From: JBQTKD01 sp963703165 | GTDB taxonomy: Bacteria; Actinomycetota; Actinomycetes; Sporichthyales; Sporichthyaceae | Assembly: GCA_963703165.1 (NCBI GenBank) | Contig: OY969798.1 | Location: forward strand, 3,348,001-3,412,000 | Direction of reading: 5' to 3' | DNA: 64,000 nt | Shown here: positions 1 through 8,244 of the stretch, one piece after another | Numbering within the stretch: position 1 is the stretch's first letter | Layout: every line of letters starts with the position of its first letter | Program-made: the position numbers and the translations under genes | The notes under the pieces: generated by a model | Database searches by the model: none | What the model saw: only the letters and a program-made list of their open reading frames with translations | What the model was told of the DNA's origin: nothing

Positions 1-1
1 G

Positions 2-223
2 GTCTCCAACCTCGACCCGCGCAGTGGTGCCTCGGTGATGGCCCGGGGCATCGTCGGCAGCCGCGGGCAGATCCCGACCGTCGCCTCGCCCCTGTACAAG
101 GACGTGTTCGATCTTCGTACGGGAGCGTGCATCGACGACCCGAGCAAGAACCTGACGTCGTATCAGGTACAGGTGCTCGACGGTGTCGTGCACGTCAGGG
201 GGACGGATGACGGCGGTCGATGA
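2..223 (+). CDS. nirD: Nitrite reductase (NADH) small subunit NirD, 3' part
   Basis: Only the last 73 residues are in the window; the 5' end lies outside. The visible part contains NLDPRSGA, SRGQIPTVASPLYKDVF, and DLRTGACIDDP followed by a YQVQVLDGVVHV strand. This is the conserved C-terminal half of the Rieske-like NirD fold. NirD partners the siroheme/Fe-S large subunit NirB in cytoplasmic reduction of nitrite to ammonium. The gene overlaps the next one by 17 bases, and the two following genes (HemD-like regulator, siroheme chelatase) fit a nitrite-assimilation operon in which cofactor supply and regulation are linked to the enzyme. Family assignment is confident; the truncation is only the window edge. 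Confidence 0.9.
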   Translation, partial: VSNLDPRSGASVMARGIVGSRGQIPTVASPLYKDVFDLRTGACIDDPSKNLTSYQVQVLDGVVHVRGTDDGGR

Positions 224-1475
224 TCCCAGCGGTCAACAGGCTCAATCGCCTCGGAAGAGCGAGAGCTCTTTCCTCGCTGCTCGATCTCCTCTCGGCTCAA
301 TCGCCTGTAGCGAGTCGACGCTTCCCACGGTCGCTGCAGTCCCCGCGCAAGTAGACGCCGAGGGGAAGGCGGGATCCCCGCTGACCGGATTCACGGTCGC
401 GGTGACCGCGTGCCGGCGACGCGAAGAACTCGCGGGGCTGTTGGAACGCCGCGGTGCGCGGGTCATTTCCGCGCCTGCCGTGCAGGTTCGTCCGCTGGCC
501 GACGACCGCGAACTGCTCGCCACCACGCAGGCCTGTCTGTCCGATCCGCCGGCTGTCGTCGTCGCCACCACGGGGGTGGGCTTCCGCGGGTGGATGGAGG
601 CCGCCGACGGGTGGGGCCTCGGCGACGCTTTGCGCACCGTGCTCGGGCGGGCCGACATTCTGGCCCGCGGCCCGAAGGCCATGGGTGCGATCCGCGCTGC
701 CGGGCTGCGCGAGACGTGGTCGCCGGTTTCGGAGTCGTTGCGTGAGGTACTCGATCATCTGCGGGCCGATGACGTACGTGGGGTGCGCATCGCGGTGCAG
801 TTGCACGGGGATCCGGAGCCGGAACTCGTCGACGGTCTGCGTGCCGTCGGCGCTGATGTCGTGGCGGTGCCGATCTATCAGTGGTGCCCGCCCGACGACA
901 TCGCTCCGCTGATCCGGCTGGTGGACCTCGTCGCGGGGCGCAACGTGGACGCCGTCGCGTTCACCAGCAAACCCGCGGTGGCCTCGCTGTTGGACACCGC
1001 GGCCCGGGTGGGTCGCCGCGACGCCGTCGTGGCGGCGTTCCGGGGCGACGTGATCCCGGCGTGCGTGGGCATGGTGACCGCGGAACCCTTGGAGGCACTG
1101 GGTGTTCGGTCGTTGCAGCCGGACCGTCCGCGCCTCGGGGCGCTGGTGCGGGTGATCGCCGAGGAACTGCCGAGACGTCGCCCGACCGGCCTGGTCGTCG
1201 ACGGAACCCGGATGGAGATCCGCGGGCACGCGGTGCTCCTGGACACCCGGATGGTGGACCTTCCGCCGGCGCCGATGGCGGTGCTGCGGGCCCTCGCCGA
1301 GCAGCCCGGTCGGGTGATGTCGCGCGCGCAGTTGGTGCCGCGGTTGCCCAGCGGCGACGCGGCCAGCGAGCACGCCGTCGAGATGGCCGTGACCCGTCTG
1401 CGGGCCGCGTTGGGTGACGGGCAGTACGTGCAGACCGTCGTCAAGCGCGGGTACCGGTTGCGGGTCGACTCGTGA
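207..1475 (+). CDS. HemD-like protein with C-terminal winged-helix DNA-binding domain (NnaR-like)
   Basis: 422 residues. Residues ~1-60 are Ser/Ala-rich linker. Residues ~60-310 form a uroporphyrinogen-III synthase (HemD) fold, with FTVAVTACRRREEL at its start and VDAVAFTSKPAVASLL near the end. Residues ~325-422 are an OmpR-type winged helix (GRVMSRAQLVPRLPSG, HAVEMAVTRLRAAL, VQTVVKRGYRLRV). The ATG at 207 is chosen because AGGGG lies 5 bases upstream. HemD-winged-helix fusions beside nir genes are known as NnaR, a regulator of nitrate/nitrite assimilation in Streptomyces and Mycobacterium. Position between nirD and the chelatase supports that role. Whether the HemD part keeps enzyme activity cannot be told from sequence. 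Confidence 0.85.
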   Translation: MTAVDDPSGQQAQSPRKSESSFLAARSPLGSIACSESTLPTVAAVPAQVDAEGKAGSPLTGFTVAVTACRRREELAGLLERRGARVISAPAVQVRPLADDRELLATTQACLSDPPAVVVATTGVGFRGWMEAADGWGLGDALRTVLGRADILARGPKAMGAIRAAGLRETWSPVSESLREVLDHLRADDVRGVRIAVQLHGDPEPELVDGLRAVGADVVAVPIYQWCPPDDIAPLIRLVDLVAGRNVDAVAFTSKPAVASLLDTAARVGRRDAVVAAFRGDVIPACVGMVTAEPLEALGVRSLQPDRPRLGALVRVIAEELPRRRPTGLVVDGTRMEIRGHAVLLDTRMVDLPPAPMAVLRALAEQPGRVMSRAQLVPRLPSGDAASEHAVEMAVTRLRAALGDGQYVQTVVKRGYRLRVDS

Positions 1476-2176
1476 GCACGCTGATCGCCGTCGCGCACGG
1501 AAGCCGTCGTGCCGCGGCGCAGGAGACGACTCGTGAGTTGCTTTCCGCGGTTCGTGTGGCACGTCCGGATCTGACTGTCCGTGAGGCCTACATCGAATTG
1601 GCTGCTCCGTCGCTGCCGGACGTGCTCGCGTCCTGCGCGGGGTCGGTCGCCGTGGTGCCGCTGCTGCTCGGCAACGGCTACCACATCGCGCACGACGTCG
1701 CCGGGGTCTCGGCCTTCCACCGCCCTGACGCGGTGTGCGCCGGGGCGCTCGGGCCGGACGAGTTGCTCGCCGAGGCACTGGCCTATCGGCTGCGGTGCGC
1801 AGAGGGTGCTTTCGCTTCGCACCCGGTGGTGCTCGCCGCTGCGGGATCGTCGGACCCGCGCTCGGCCGACGGCGCGGAGCGCATGGCCGCTCTGTTGGCT
1901 GCCCGCCTGGGCCGCGAGGTCCACGCCGCGTACAACACCTCAGCCCGGCCCGCCGTGACCCAGACCGTCGCGAACCTGCGCCTGCACGGGCACGCCCGGG
2001 TGTCGGTGGCCAGCTACCTCCTTTGGCCCGGCCGCTTCGCCGACGAGGTCGCGAACTGCGGCGCCGACGTAGTCTCCGCCCCGATCGGCCCGCACCCCGC
2101 GCTGGTGGAGCTCGTCCTCGCGCGCTACGCCGCGGCGCTGCGCGGCGCCCAGGTTGCGTCTTCTGCCGGCGTGTAG
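1472..2176 (+). CDS. Sirohydrochlorin chelatase (CbiX/SirB family)
   Basis: 234 residues, GTG start overlapping the previous stop by 4 bases (GTGA), so translation is probably coupled. VAHGSRR near the N-terminus and LLLGNGYHIAHDV around residue 70 are the metal-site histidine motifs of CbiX/SirB chelatases. A second half (VVLAAAGSSDPRSADGAE, VASYLLWPGRFADEV) repeats the fold, as in two-lobed family members. It would insert Fe2+ (or Co2+) into sirohydrochlorin to make siroheme for NirB. Oddity: the last residues and the stop codon are supplied by the left arm of an interspersed palindromic repeat (2156-2220), so the natural C-terminus has probably been replaced. Confidence 0.88.
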   Translation: MSTLIAVAHGSRRAAAQETTRELLSAVRVARPDLTVREAYIELAAPSLPDVLASCAGSVAVVPLLLGNGYHIAHDVAGVSAFHRPDAVCAGALGPDELLAEALAYRLRCAEGAFASHPVVLAAAGSSDPRSADGAERMAALLAARLGREVHAAYNTSARPAVTQTVANLRLHGHARVSVASYLLWPGRFADEVANCGADVVSAPIGPHPALVELVLARYAAALRGAQVASSAGV

Positions 2177-2220
2177 GGGTATCCCAGCGCCTCGATAGCC
2201 CCACTCGCCGGCACAAGTTG
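2156..2220. repeat. Interspersed palindromic repeat, copy 1
   Basis: Left arm 2156-2180 reads GCGTCTTCTGCCGGCGTGTA then GGGGT. The right arm 2196-2220 (AGCCCCACTCGCCGGCA then CAAGTTG) is its imperfect reverse complement. Between them is a variable loop ending in GATA. Four related copies lie at 2268-2332, 39101-39164, 39211-39274 and 51744-51807. The TAG stop of the chelatase gene lies inside the left arm. Function unknown; a strong hairpin is possible. Confidence 0.85.
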
Positions 2221-2267
2221 AGTGCCTGCGGGGCGGCGCGCTCGGGGCTGTGCGGCGGGCCTGGCGT

Positions 2268-2332
2268 GCGTCTTCTGCCGGCGTGTGGGGGTATCCCGGC
2301 GCCCCGATAGCCCCACTCGCGGGCGGAAGTTG
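2268..2332. repeat. Interspersed palindromic repeat, copy 2
   Basis: This is a near-duplicate of copy 1, 47 bases further on and in the same orientation: left arm GCGTCTTCTGCCGGCGTGTG, loop ATCCCGGCGCCCCGATA, right arm GCCCCACTCGCGGGCGGAAG. Together the two copies fill the gap between the chelatase and the next gene. The right arm has diverged (GCGGGCGG for GCCGGCAG), which weakens the hairpin. Confidence 0.85.
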
Positions 2333-2378
2333 CCTGATTGAGCTCCCATTCGCGGCAAATCGGACGCACCATGTCCCG

Positions 2379-3839
2379 ATGGGTCATCGAGGATTGCTCG
2401 CGTTCGGCCTTGCGCTGACCGCTGTCCTCGGGTTGCCCCTGACCGAGGCCGGTGCGGTCGACTGTCGCTTCCCCGAGGTGAAGTTCAAGCGCACCCCCAT
2501 GGGGGGAGTCGCGAGCGTGATCGTGACGCGCGTCGAACCCGCCGGCTCCACGGGCGAGAGCTTCCGGGTCGAGGAGACCGTGGGAATCCAGACCCCAAAG
2601 CCGGGCGACGTCGTGCGCATCGACTGCACGCGATCCGTGCCGCCCGGTAGTTCGGTGGCCTTGGTGTTGAGCACCCAGCCCGAGTGGCGGTGGATCGGGT
2701 CGCCCTGGAACAAGCCGGATGAGCCGACGACACCCACCCCCGGGCCCGTGGTCGCCGTGGCGAGCGGGCATTACGGCGACAGCCGCCTGGTGGCACTCGA
2801 CGCGGCCGGGCGAGCGGTCGCTTGGCACCGACGTGCCGGCACCTACGCCCCGCCGCGATCGCGGCGTGCCCGGGTGGGCGCACCGTCGTCACCGTCGGGA
2901 GCGGCGGTCCTGGGTACCCCGATTACGACTACGAGTACGCGGTCTACGACCTCGACCTGACACTTGCGCCGGAGTGCCTCCATCCACCCGACCGGAGAAG
3001 GCCCCCTGCGGTGCCTCGATCCCGAGGGCACGTTCAGCCAGAGACTCGCGCCCGGCGGCTACGACGAAGGCCCGCGGCTGATCACCTACGGCGGACCGAC
3101 GGATACCTCTGTACCGGTGCCGCTGGCGGACGTGTCCAACGCCGTCGTCGTGCCGGGCGGGTTCCTCGTCTACCGGCCCGAAGGGCCGTTGCACGTCGAT
3201 CGGGACGCCAACCTGCGGAGGTTCCCGAAAGTCGGACTGCTCGGCCGACTGCACGGGCTGACTGTCGCCCCCGACGGGCGCACCGTGGCGGGAACGACCG
3301 AGGGCAGCTTCGACCGGGCTACGGGAGTCCGGGTGCCGGTGCAGATCGTCACGTTCGACCTCCTGACCGGTGAGCTCCTCGGTCGCTGGCCGTCGCCGGC
3401 CATCCTGGACGGCTTGGCGTGGACGTCGTCGGGCGTGCTGCTGGCCCGGGTCGGCTATGCCGACGGGAGCGGCCAACCGCAGGACCTCGGCCGCGTCGTG
3501 CAGTTGGACCGGTCGATGCGAGAGGTCGGCGCGCTGCCCGGTTCCGCGGGCGCCCGGATTGGCGCCCTCGGCGAGCAGGCAGTGTTCTGGGGCGGTGCTC
3601 CGCTCAGCCGCTCGGCGCCGGGCGGGTCTGTCGCGTGGCCTTCGGAGTTGCGGCTGTCGGGGACGGAGTCACTGGTCGGGCTGACGAACGGGGACCTCGC
3701 AGCGGATCCCCCCGACGGACTACCGCGGATCTTCGCCGAGCCCTCCACCGACCGAACCTCTATCGGTGTTGCCGGAGGGTTGGGTCTGTTGGCGCTCGCC
3801 GGTGCTGCCGGCGCTGCTGTGGCGAGGGTACGGCGATGA
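2379..3839 (+). pseudogene. Exported membrane-anchored repeat protein, paralog 1 (two compensating frameshifts)
   Basis: The first of three tandem paralogs. ATG at 2379 opens a signal peptide (GLLAFGLALTAVLGLPL) and a mature N-terminus with VDCRFPEVKF. The frame then shifts near 2840 and shifts back near 2960. In the middle frame the paralog signature CPGGRTVVTVGSGG and a YAVYDLDL strand continue, and the last ~290 residues (VVVPGGFLVY, LTVAPDGRTVAG, VQIVTFDLLTGELLGRW) end in a C-terminal membrane helix and RVRR. Total length (1461 nt) is a multiple of three and matches its neighbours, so the two shifts cancel. This is more likely sequence error than decay, although true inactivation cannot be excluded. 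WD40/NHL-like repeats suggest a beta-propeller outside the membrane. Function unknown. Confidence 0.7.
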
Positions 3840-5350
3840 CCAGGGTGAGAGCGGCGGCGCGCGTGCTTGCGGCGCTGACCGTCGAGGGGGCGGCCTTGCC
3901 GGTCCTCGCCGGGTCTGCGAGCGCGTCGTGCGGCCGCCCGGGGTTCGATGAAGATCTGGCTCGCGGCTCTGCGATCGCGATCGTGACCCGCACCGATTCG
4001 GATCCCAGCAACCGGGCGACGTTGCGCGTCGAACGGTCCTACGGCGTCGATCTCCCGCCGACGGTCACCAGCGAAGTGAGCGGGGGAATGGACGGCCGCC
4101 CGGCGATATTCACCGGACAAACCGCGGCGGTGGTGTTCGGTCGTGAAGGCGGCGAGTGGACGCTGCCCCACTGCGGCGAGGAGCAGGTGGGTGACGTTCT
4201 CGCCCGCTTCGACGGCGAGCCGAAGGTGTCCTCCGCGGGGCCTGCCGTCGCCCTTGCCCTCGGGTACTTCGGCGGCGCCAACCTGGTCGCGCTGGATCGC
4301 AATGGTCGGCCGGTGACCTGGAACCGAAGCGAGCGTTACGCCTACAAGCTCGCACTGTGCCCGGGAGGCCGGACCGCGGTCACCTTGGCGTCGGGGGGCC
4401 AGACGGTCGGAGCCGGCACGGAGATCAACGTCTACGACATCGATGGCCTTCAACTGCTCCGCACCGTGCGTCTCGGCGGTGATTGGCAGGACGACGCCAT
4501 GGCAATGCGTTGCGCCGACGAGGAGGGATCGACTGTCCAGGTTCTGACGCACCGTCGGGAAACTCCGGTCGATGCGGTTGCGCTGCTGACCGTCGACGGC
4601 CGCCGCGTCTCCAGTGTCCCGGTCTCGGTGCCGCTCATAGGTGGCGAGGGCGACGCTCAGGCCGTCCCCGACGGATTTCTCCTGCTGTGGGGCGAGGACC
4701 GCGAGCTGACCAAGATCTCCGCAGACGGTCGCGCCAGCACGTTGATCCCCGGCCGCGGCGAGGACGGGTTCTACGAGTTCGCGGTGGCGGATGACGGCCG
4801 GACGGTGGCGGTCCATGCGAGCGGGCCCGTCGGCACCGAGGTGCAGGTGCTCGAGGTCGGCACGGGGAACATCCTTGCTCGCCGCCCGCTGACCGAGGCT
4901 TTCCAGTCCCTACGGTGGGAAGGGGTCGACCGTCTCCTCGTGCGCACCGGCTTCGACCAAGGCTGGAGTTGGAAGTCGACCCGCGGACACATCCTCGTCC
5001 TCGACCGCGAATTGAAGGACGTCGCGAACGTCGTCGCCCCCTTGGCCTACGGCGCCGCGCCGGTCGGGGATCGCTTCATCACCTTCGGTCGGACCCGCCT
5101 GGGGGTCATGACCGCCGACGGCGCGTTCGAGGAGAGCCCCGAACTGCGGCTCGTCGCGACCGCTCAGGTCGTCGCCATTCCGGGCGCCTCCGCTGCTGAC
5201 CCCCGGGAACGCGGGCCCGTCACCGAGTTCGTGACCGCTGAAGGCGGGGAGTCCACCGACGACCCGGCGGTCGCGATCCTGCTCGGCATGGCCGTACTCG
5301 CACTCACCACCAGTGTGCTGAGTGTTCGTCAGATTCGGCTGGCACGGTGA
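3836..5350 (+). CDS. Exported membrane-anchored repeat protein, paralog 2
   Basis: 504 residues. The ATG overlaps the previous stop (ATGA). Signal peptide at residues 1-30 ending VLAGSASAS, then CGRPGFDEDLARGSAIAIVTR, a Cys-led motif shared with paralog 3 (ACGCGASMDEELARGG). The central region has repeated strands of the form NLVALDRNGRPVTWN, CPGGRTAVTLASGG, EINVYDIDGLQLLRTV and VADDGRTVAVHASG, typical of beta-propeller blades. One membrane helix (DPAVAILLGMAVLALTTSVL) near residue 485 is followed by a short basic tail, so most of the protein should face outside. I do not recognise a named family. Regulation and partners are not visible beyond co-transcription with the paralogs. Confidence 0.82.
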   Translation: MTRVRAAARVLAALTVEGAALPVLAGSASASCGRPGFDEDLARGSAIAIVTRTDSDPSNRATLRVERSYGVDLPPTVTSEVSGGMDGRPAIFTGQTAAVVFGREGGEWTLPHCGEEQVGDVLARFDGEPKVSSAGPAVALALGYFGGANLVALDRNGRPVTWNRSERYAYKLALCPGGRTAVTLASGGQTVGAGTEINVYDIDGLQLLRTVRLGGDWQDDAMAMRCADEEGSTVQVLTHRRETPVDAVALLTVDGRRVSSVPVSVPLIGGEGDAQAVPDGFLLLWGEDRELTKISADGRASTLIPGRGEDGFYEFAVADDGRTVAVHASGPVGTEVQVLEVGTGNILARRPLTEAFQSLRWEGVDRLLVRTGFDQGWSWKSTRGHILVLDRELKDVANVVAPLAYGAAPVGDRFITFGRTRLGVMTADGAFEESPELRLVATAQVVAIPGASAADPRERGPVTEFVTAEGGESTDDPAVAILLGMAVLALTTSVLSVRQIRLAR

Positions 5351-6801
5351 GTCGCCGGTCACTGGCGGTCGGGGCAGTGCTGGCAGCGTTTCTCGCGCTG
5401 CCGGTGGTCGCCGGTCCGGCGCGGGCGTGCGGGTGCGGGGCGTCGATGGATGAGGAGTTGGCGCGCGGTGGGGCCGTCGCTCTCGTGACCCGGGTGGACG
5501 ACGGGGCGACGGCCAACGCGGTGTTCGCGGTGGAGGACGCCCTCGGGCACGACCTGCCCGCGCGGGTGCGTGGAACGGTCGAGGACGAGTGCGCCTACGT
5601 CGTCGCACATCCGGGTCGGCTCATCGCGGTGGCCCTGCGGCCCGACGACGGATGGTCCGTAGCCGGCTGCGGGGGAGTGCGGCTGGAGCAGGTGCTCGCG
5701 AAGTTTCCCGAGCGTCGGGCACCGCTCTCCGGCGAGCCGCCCGTGGTTCTTGCGGCCGGGAACTACGGCACCTACGGGCTTGTGACGCTGGACCGGCGCG
5801 GGGCTGTCGTGGCGCGCGGGGCGCGGGGCGCTCCCGACGCGATCGACCTGTGTCCCGGCGGGCGGCGGTTCGTGACCTTCAGTCTTCCGTTGGGGGTCGC
5901 GGTCTACGACGTGGCCGATCTGCGTCTGCGCCGAACGGTCCCGGTGAAGTCCACCAGCGAGTTCGAGGCAGGCGGGTTGACGTGCGCCGACGCCGACGGC
6001 GACGACGTGCGCATGACTCTGGGTCAGGACGGTGACGACCGCTACGTGCGCCTGACGGTGAACGGATCGACCGTCCGCACGGAACCGCTTGTGCTGGAGA
6101 GGGTCTTCCGCGCCGGCGACACCCTGCGGCTCGAGGGCGACACGGTCGTCCGCTACCCACCGGGTGACCCGCGTCTCGACCGGCACGAGCTGGAGCCGGG
6201 GACGACCATTCGCAACGTCCTGGAATCCGAGGACGGGCAGACGGTCATCGGCGCCACGGTGGGCAGCACCGGCGAGGATCGCCCGTACGCCGCTTTCGAG
6301 GTCGTGCGCTTCGACCGGCGGACCGGGAAGGTCGGCGCCCGTTGGGTCGCTCCGACCTACGTCGGCGGTTTGACTCGTACCGCCTCCGGGGCTGTGCTGG
6401 TGCGCCTGAGCTATCAGTTCGGCCCCGGAATGCCTTACCGGGCAGGGGAAATGGTGCGCCTCGATCCCGACCTGCGTCTGCTGTCTCGGGAGCCGACCGA
6501 ACCGGCGGACGGCATGGCCGTGTCCGGGGAGAGTGCGGTCCTCTGGGGCGGCACCCGGATGAGCGTGGCCACCGTCGCCGGTCGGTCGCTGGTGATCGAC
6601 GACCTCCGACTCGCGGCGACGGAGCGGTTGGTCGTGCTCTCCCAGGCCGGGTTCGACCCTGGTGAGGAACGAAAGGTCTCGCTCGTCCCGTCGACGGACC
6701 GCACGTCCGGGGGTGTGTTGGTCGGGCTCGCTCTTGCCGCGCTCGCCGCCGTCGGGTTCGCACTTCGGGCGGCCCAGCGCCCCTTCCGGGCCCTTCGTTA
6801 G
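5347..6801 (+). CDS. Exported membrane-anchored repeat protein, paralog 3
   Basis: 484 residues. GTG start overlaps the previous stop by 4 bases. It has the same architecture as paralog 2: signal peptide ending GPARA, ACGCGASMDEELARGGAVALVTR, a pair of later cysteines (DECAYVV, AGCGGVRL), CPGGRRFVTF, VAVYDVADLRLRRTV, FEVVRFDRRTGKVGARW, and VLWGGTRM before the helix VLVGLALAALAAVGFAL at ~445-465. The shared tail motif PSTDRTS(I/G)G(V) just before the helix is also present in paralog 1. Its stop codon overlaps that of the convergent MFS gene (TTAG, 6798-6801), leaving no room for a terminator between them. Confidence 0.82.
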   Translation: MSRRSLAVGAVLAAFLALPVVAGPARACGCGASMDEELARGGAVALVTRVDDGATANAVFAVEDALGHDLPARVRGTVEDECAYVVAHPGRLIAVALRPDDGWSVAGCGGVRLEQVLAKFPERRAPLSGEPPVVLAAGNYGTYGLVTLDRRGAVVARGARGAPDAIDLCPGGRRFVTFSLPLGVAVYDVADLRLRRTVPVKSTSEFEAGGLTCADADGDDVRMTLGQDGDDRYVRLTVNGSTVRTEPLVLERVFRAGDTLRLEGDTVVRYPPGDPRLDRHELEPGTTIRNVLESEDGQTVIGATVGSTGEDRPYAAFEVVRFDRRTGKVGARWVAPTYVGGLTRTASGAVLVRLSYQFGPGMPYRAGEMVRLDPDLRLLSREPTEPADGMAVSGESAVLWGGTRMSVATVAGRSLVIDDLRLAATERLVVLSQAGFDPGEERKVSLVPSTDRTSGGVLVGLALAALAAVGFALRAAQRPFRALR

Positions 6802-6893
6802 GGCGCCCCGCCACCCGTAGCCGCGGCGTGGGTTACGTGTCCCGCCACTTCGGGCGGCTCAACGCCCTTTCCATGCGCTTCGTAGGGGGGCCC
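6761..6893. repeat. Diverged direct repeat across the convergent gene ends
   Basis: Two similar ~48-bp segments, 6761-6810 and 6846-6893, both begin CACTTCGGGCGGC. They continue with CAGCGCCCCTTCC or CAACGCCCTTTCC and then CTTCGTTAGGG or CTTCGTAGGGG. The first contains both stop codons of the convergent genes; the second encodes the penultimate part of the MFS tail. It looks like a local tandem duplication that moved the stop. Confidence 0.65.
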
Positions 6894-8243
6894 GGACGCC
6901 CGTAGTGGGCGGGCGAGGAGGTAGAGCGGCGCGGGCAGGACGAGCAGGACCGCCGCGAGGGCGAACGCGGCCGGAAGTCCCTGCCCTGCAGCCAAAGCGC
7001 CGAGGACCGGTGCCGCGATGACGCCGCCGACGCGCGAGGTAAGGCTGTTGAGGCTGACCATCGTCGAGCGGTGCTCGGGCCCGACGTGGCGGTGCACCAG
7101 GCCGTAGTGCGCGACGTTGGCGGCACCGTGCACGAGGTAGAACCCGGAGTACCCGAGGACGAGACCGACGGGGCCCGCGATGACGACGGCCAGCAGCACT
7201 CCGAGACCCTGCGCGATGCGAGCGACGATGGCGGCGTTCACCCAGGACCCGGTGCGCCGCGCGACCCACGGTGCTGCAGCCGCGCCGGCTCCGCTGATGC
7301 TCCACGCGACCGCGGCCGTAAGGGCGTAGGCGGCGACGCCGTGGTCGGTGTCGCCGAGCAACTCGACCATCCGCGGCCCGCTGAGGATCTCCACGCCGGT
7401 CATCCCCGCACCCCAGAGGCACTCGATGACGACCAACGCGAGCAGGGCGTGGCTGGTCCGCAGCAGCGCGGTGGCCTCACGGACAGTCCGCCCGCTGCTC
7501 CCCACAGCCCGCACCGCCGCCCGAATCCTCCCGCGCCCGGAACTTCCCCGAGAGTGCAATTTCCGTACGGCCGAACCGTCGGTTTGTCCGGGTTCGTCCG
7601 GGTTCTGATTCCCCGAGAGTGCAATTTCCGTACGGTCGGGCGCGGCCGCGGGCGGTCGGCGTTCGTCGAGCAGGCGCCACATCGCGGCCAGGTCGACGAC
7701 CCGCAGCACGGTCGCGACGAGGATCGGCAGCGCGAGGGCGGGCAGGGCGGGCGCGGGAATGAGTGCGAGCCCTCCGCCGACCAGTGCGCCGCCCGCGATG
7801 GCGATCGACAGCACGGTGCTCTGGGCGGACAGCGTCGTTTCGATGTCCGCGTCCGGGTCGGCGGCCAGGGCCGAGTCGACGTACCAGGACTCCAACGGTC
7901 CGGAGTCCAACGCGCGGTAGATGCCCTCGATCACCCAGGCCAGCGCGAAGAACGCCACGCTGTGCGCGAAGGAACTGATGGCCAACGACACGAGGCTGAA
8001 CAGCCCGGCGACGAGCAGCACCGGCCGACGACCCAACGCGTCGGCCAAGCCGCCGGTCGGGAGTTCGAGCAACGCGACGACGGCGCTGCCCAGACCGGAC
8101 AGCAGCCCGATCGTGGCCAGCGACAGCCCACGTTCCTGCAGCAGCACGATCAGCACAGGAATGGTCAGGCCGGTCGGCAACCACCTGGTCGCGGACAGCA
8201 TGAGGAAGCGTCGCCGCACCTGCGCGGCGTCGTGGAGGGTCAT
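6798..8243 (-). CDS. MFS transporter with a repeat-derived central loop
   Basis: 481 residues, 12 predicted membrane helices. The motif GLADALGRRPVLLVAGLF after helix 2 is the major-facilitator motif A (GxxaDrxGRRp). The ATG at 8241-8243 follows the ArsR-like regulator stop with one base between, so the pair forms an operon. Family members of this kind export drugs or metabolites; no substrate can be named. The loop between helices 6 and 7 (~residues 204-245) is encoded by two perfect 27-bp direct repeats (7544-7570, 7609-7635). They give the repeated peptide RTEIALSG in one copy and a different frame (RKLHSRGSS) in the other, so this loop looks inserted. The C-terminal tail overlaps a ~48-bp duplicated segment. 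Confidence 0.88.
   Translation of the reverse strand: MTLHDAAQVRRRFLMLSATRWLPTGLTIPVLIVLLQERGLSLATIGLLSGLGSAVVALLELPTGGLADALGRRPVLLVAGLFSLVSLAISSFAHSVAFFALAWVIEGIYRALDSGPLESWYVDSALAADPDADIETTLSAQSTVLSIAIAGGALVGGGLALIPAPALPALALPILVATVLRVVDLAAMWRLLDERRPPAAAPDRTEIALSGNQNPDEPGQTDGSAVRKLHSRGSSGRGRIRAAVRAVGSSGRTVREATALLRTSHALLALVVIECLWGAGMTGVEILSGPRMVELLGDTDHGVAAYALTAAVAWSISGAGAAAAPWVARRTGSWVNAAIVARIAQGLGVLLAVVIAGPVGLVLGYSGFYLVHGAANVAHYGLVHRHVGPEHRSTMVSLNSLTSRVGGVIAAPVLGALAAGQGLPAAFALAAVLLVLPAPLYLLARPLRASGPPYEAHGKGVEPPEVAGHVTHAAATGGGAP
7544..7635. repeat. Pair of perfect 27-bp direct repeats inside the MFS gene
   Basis: TTCCCCGAGAGTGCAATTTC then CGTACGG occurs at 7544-7570 and 7609-7635. The 38-bp spacer itself contains GTCCGGGTTC twice in tandem. 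The two copies lie in different reading frames (65-bp offset), yet the gene remains open throughout. The GC content of the repeat is lower than that of the surrounding gene. Confidence 0.9.
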
Positions 8244-8244
8244 G

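Noticed and set aside
297..2828. Long minus-strand open frame opposite the HemD-like and chelatase genes.
   Set aside because: Arg/His-rich shadow frame without domains; plus-strand genes are conserved.
7544..7635. CRISPR-like pair of 27-bp repeats.
   Set aside because: Only two copies, inside an open reading frame, with no spacers of regular size and no cas genes anywhere in the window.
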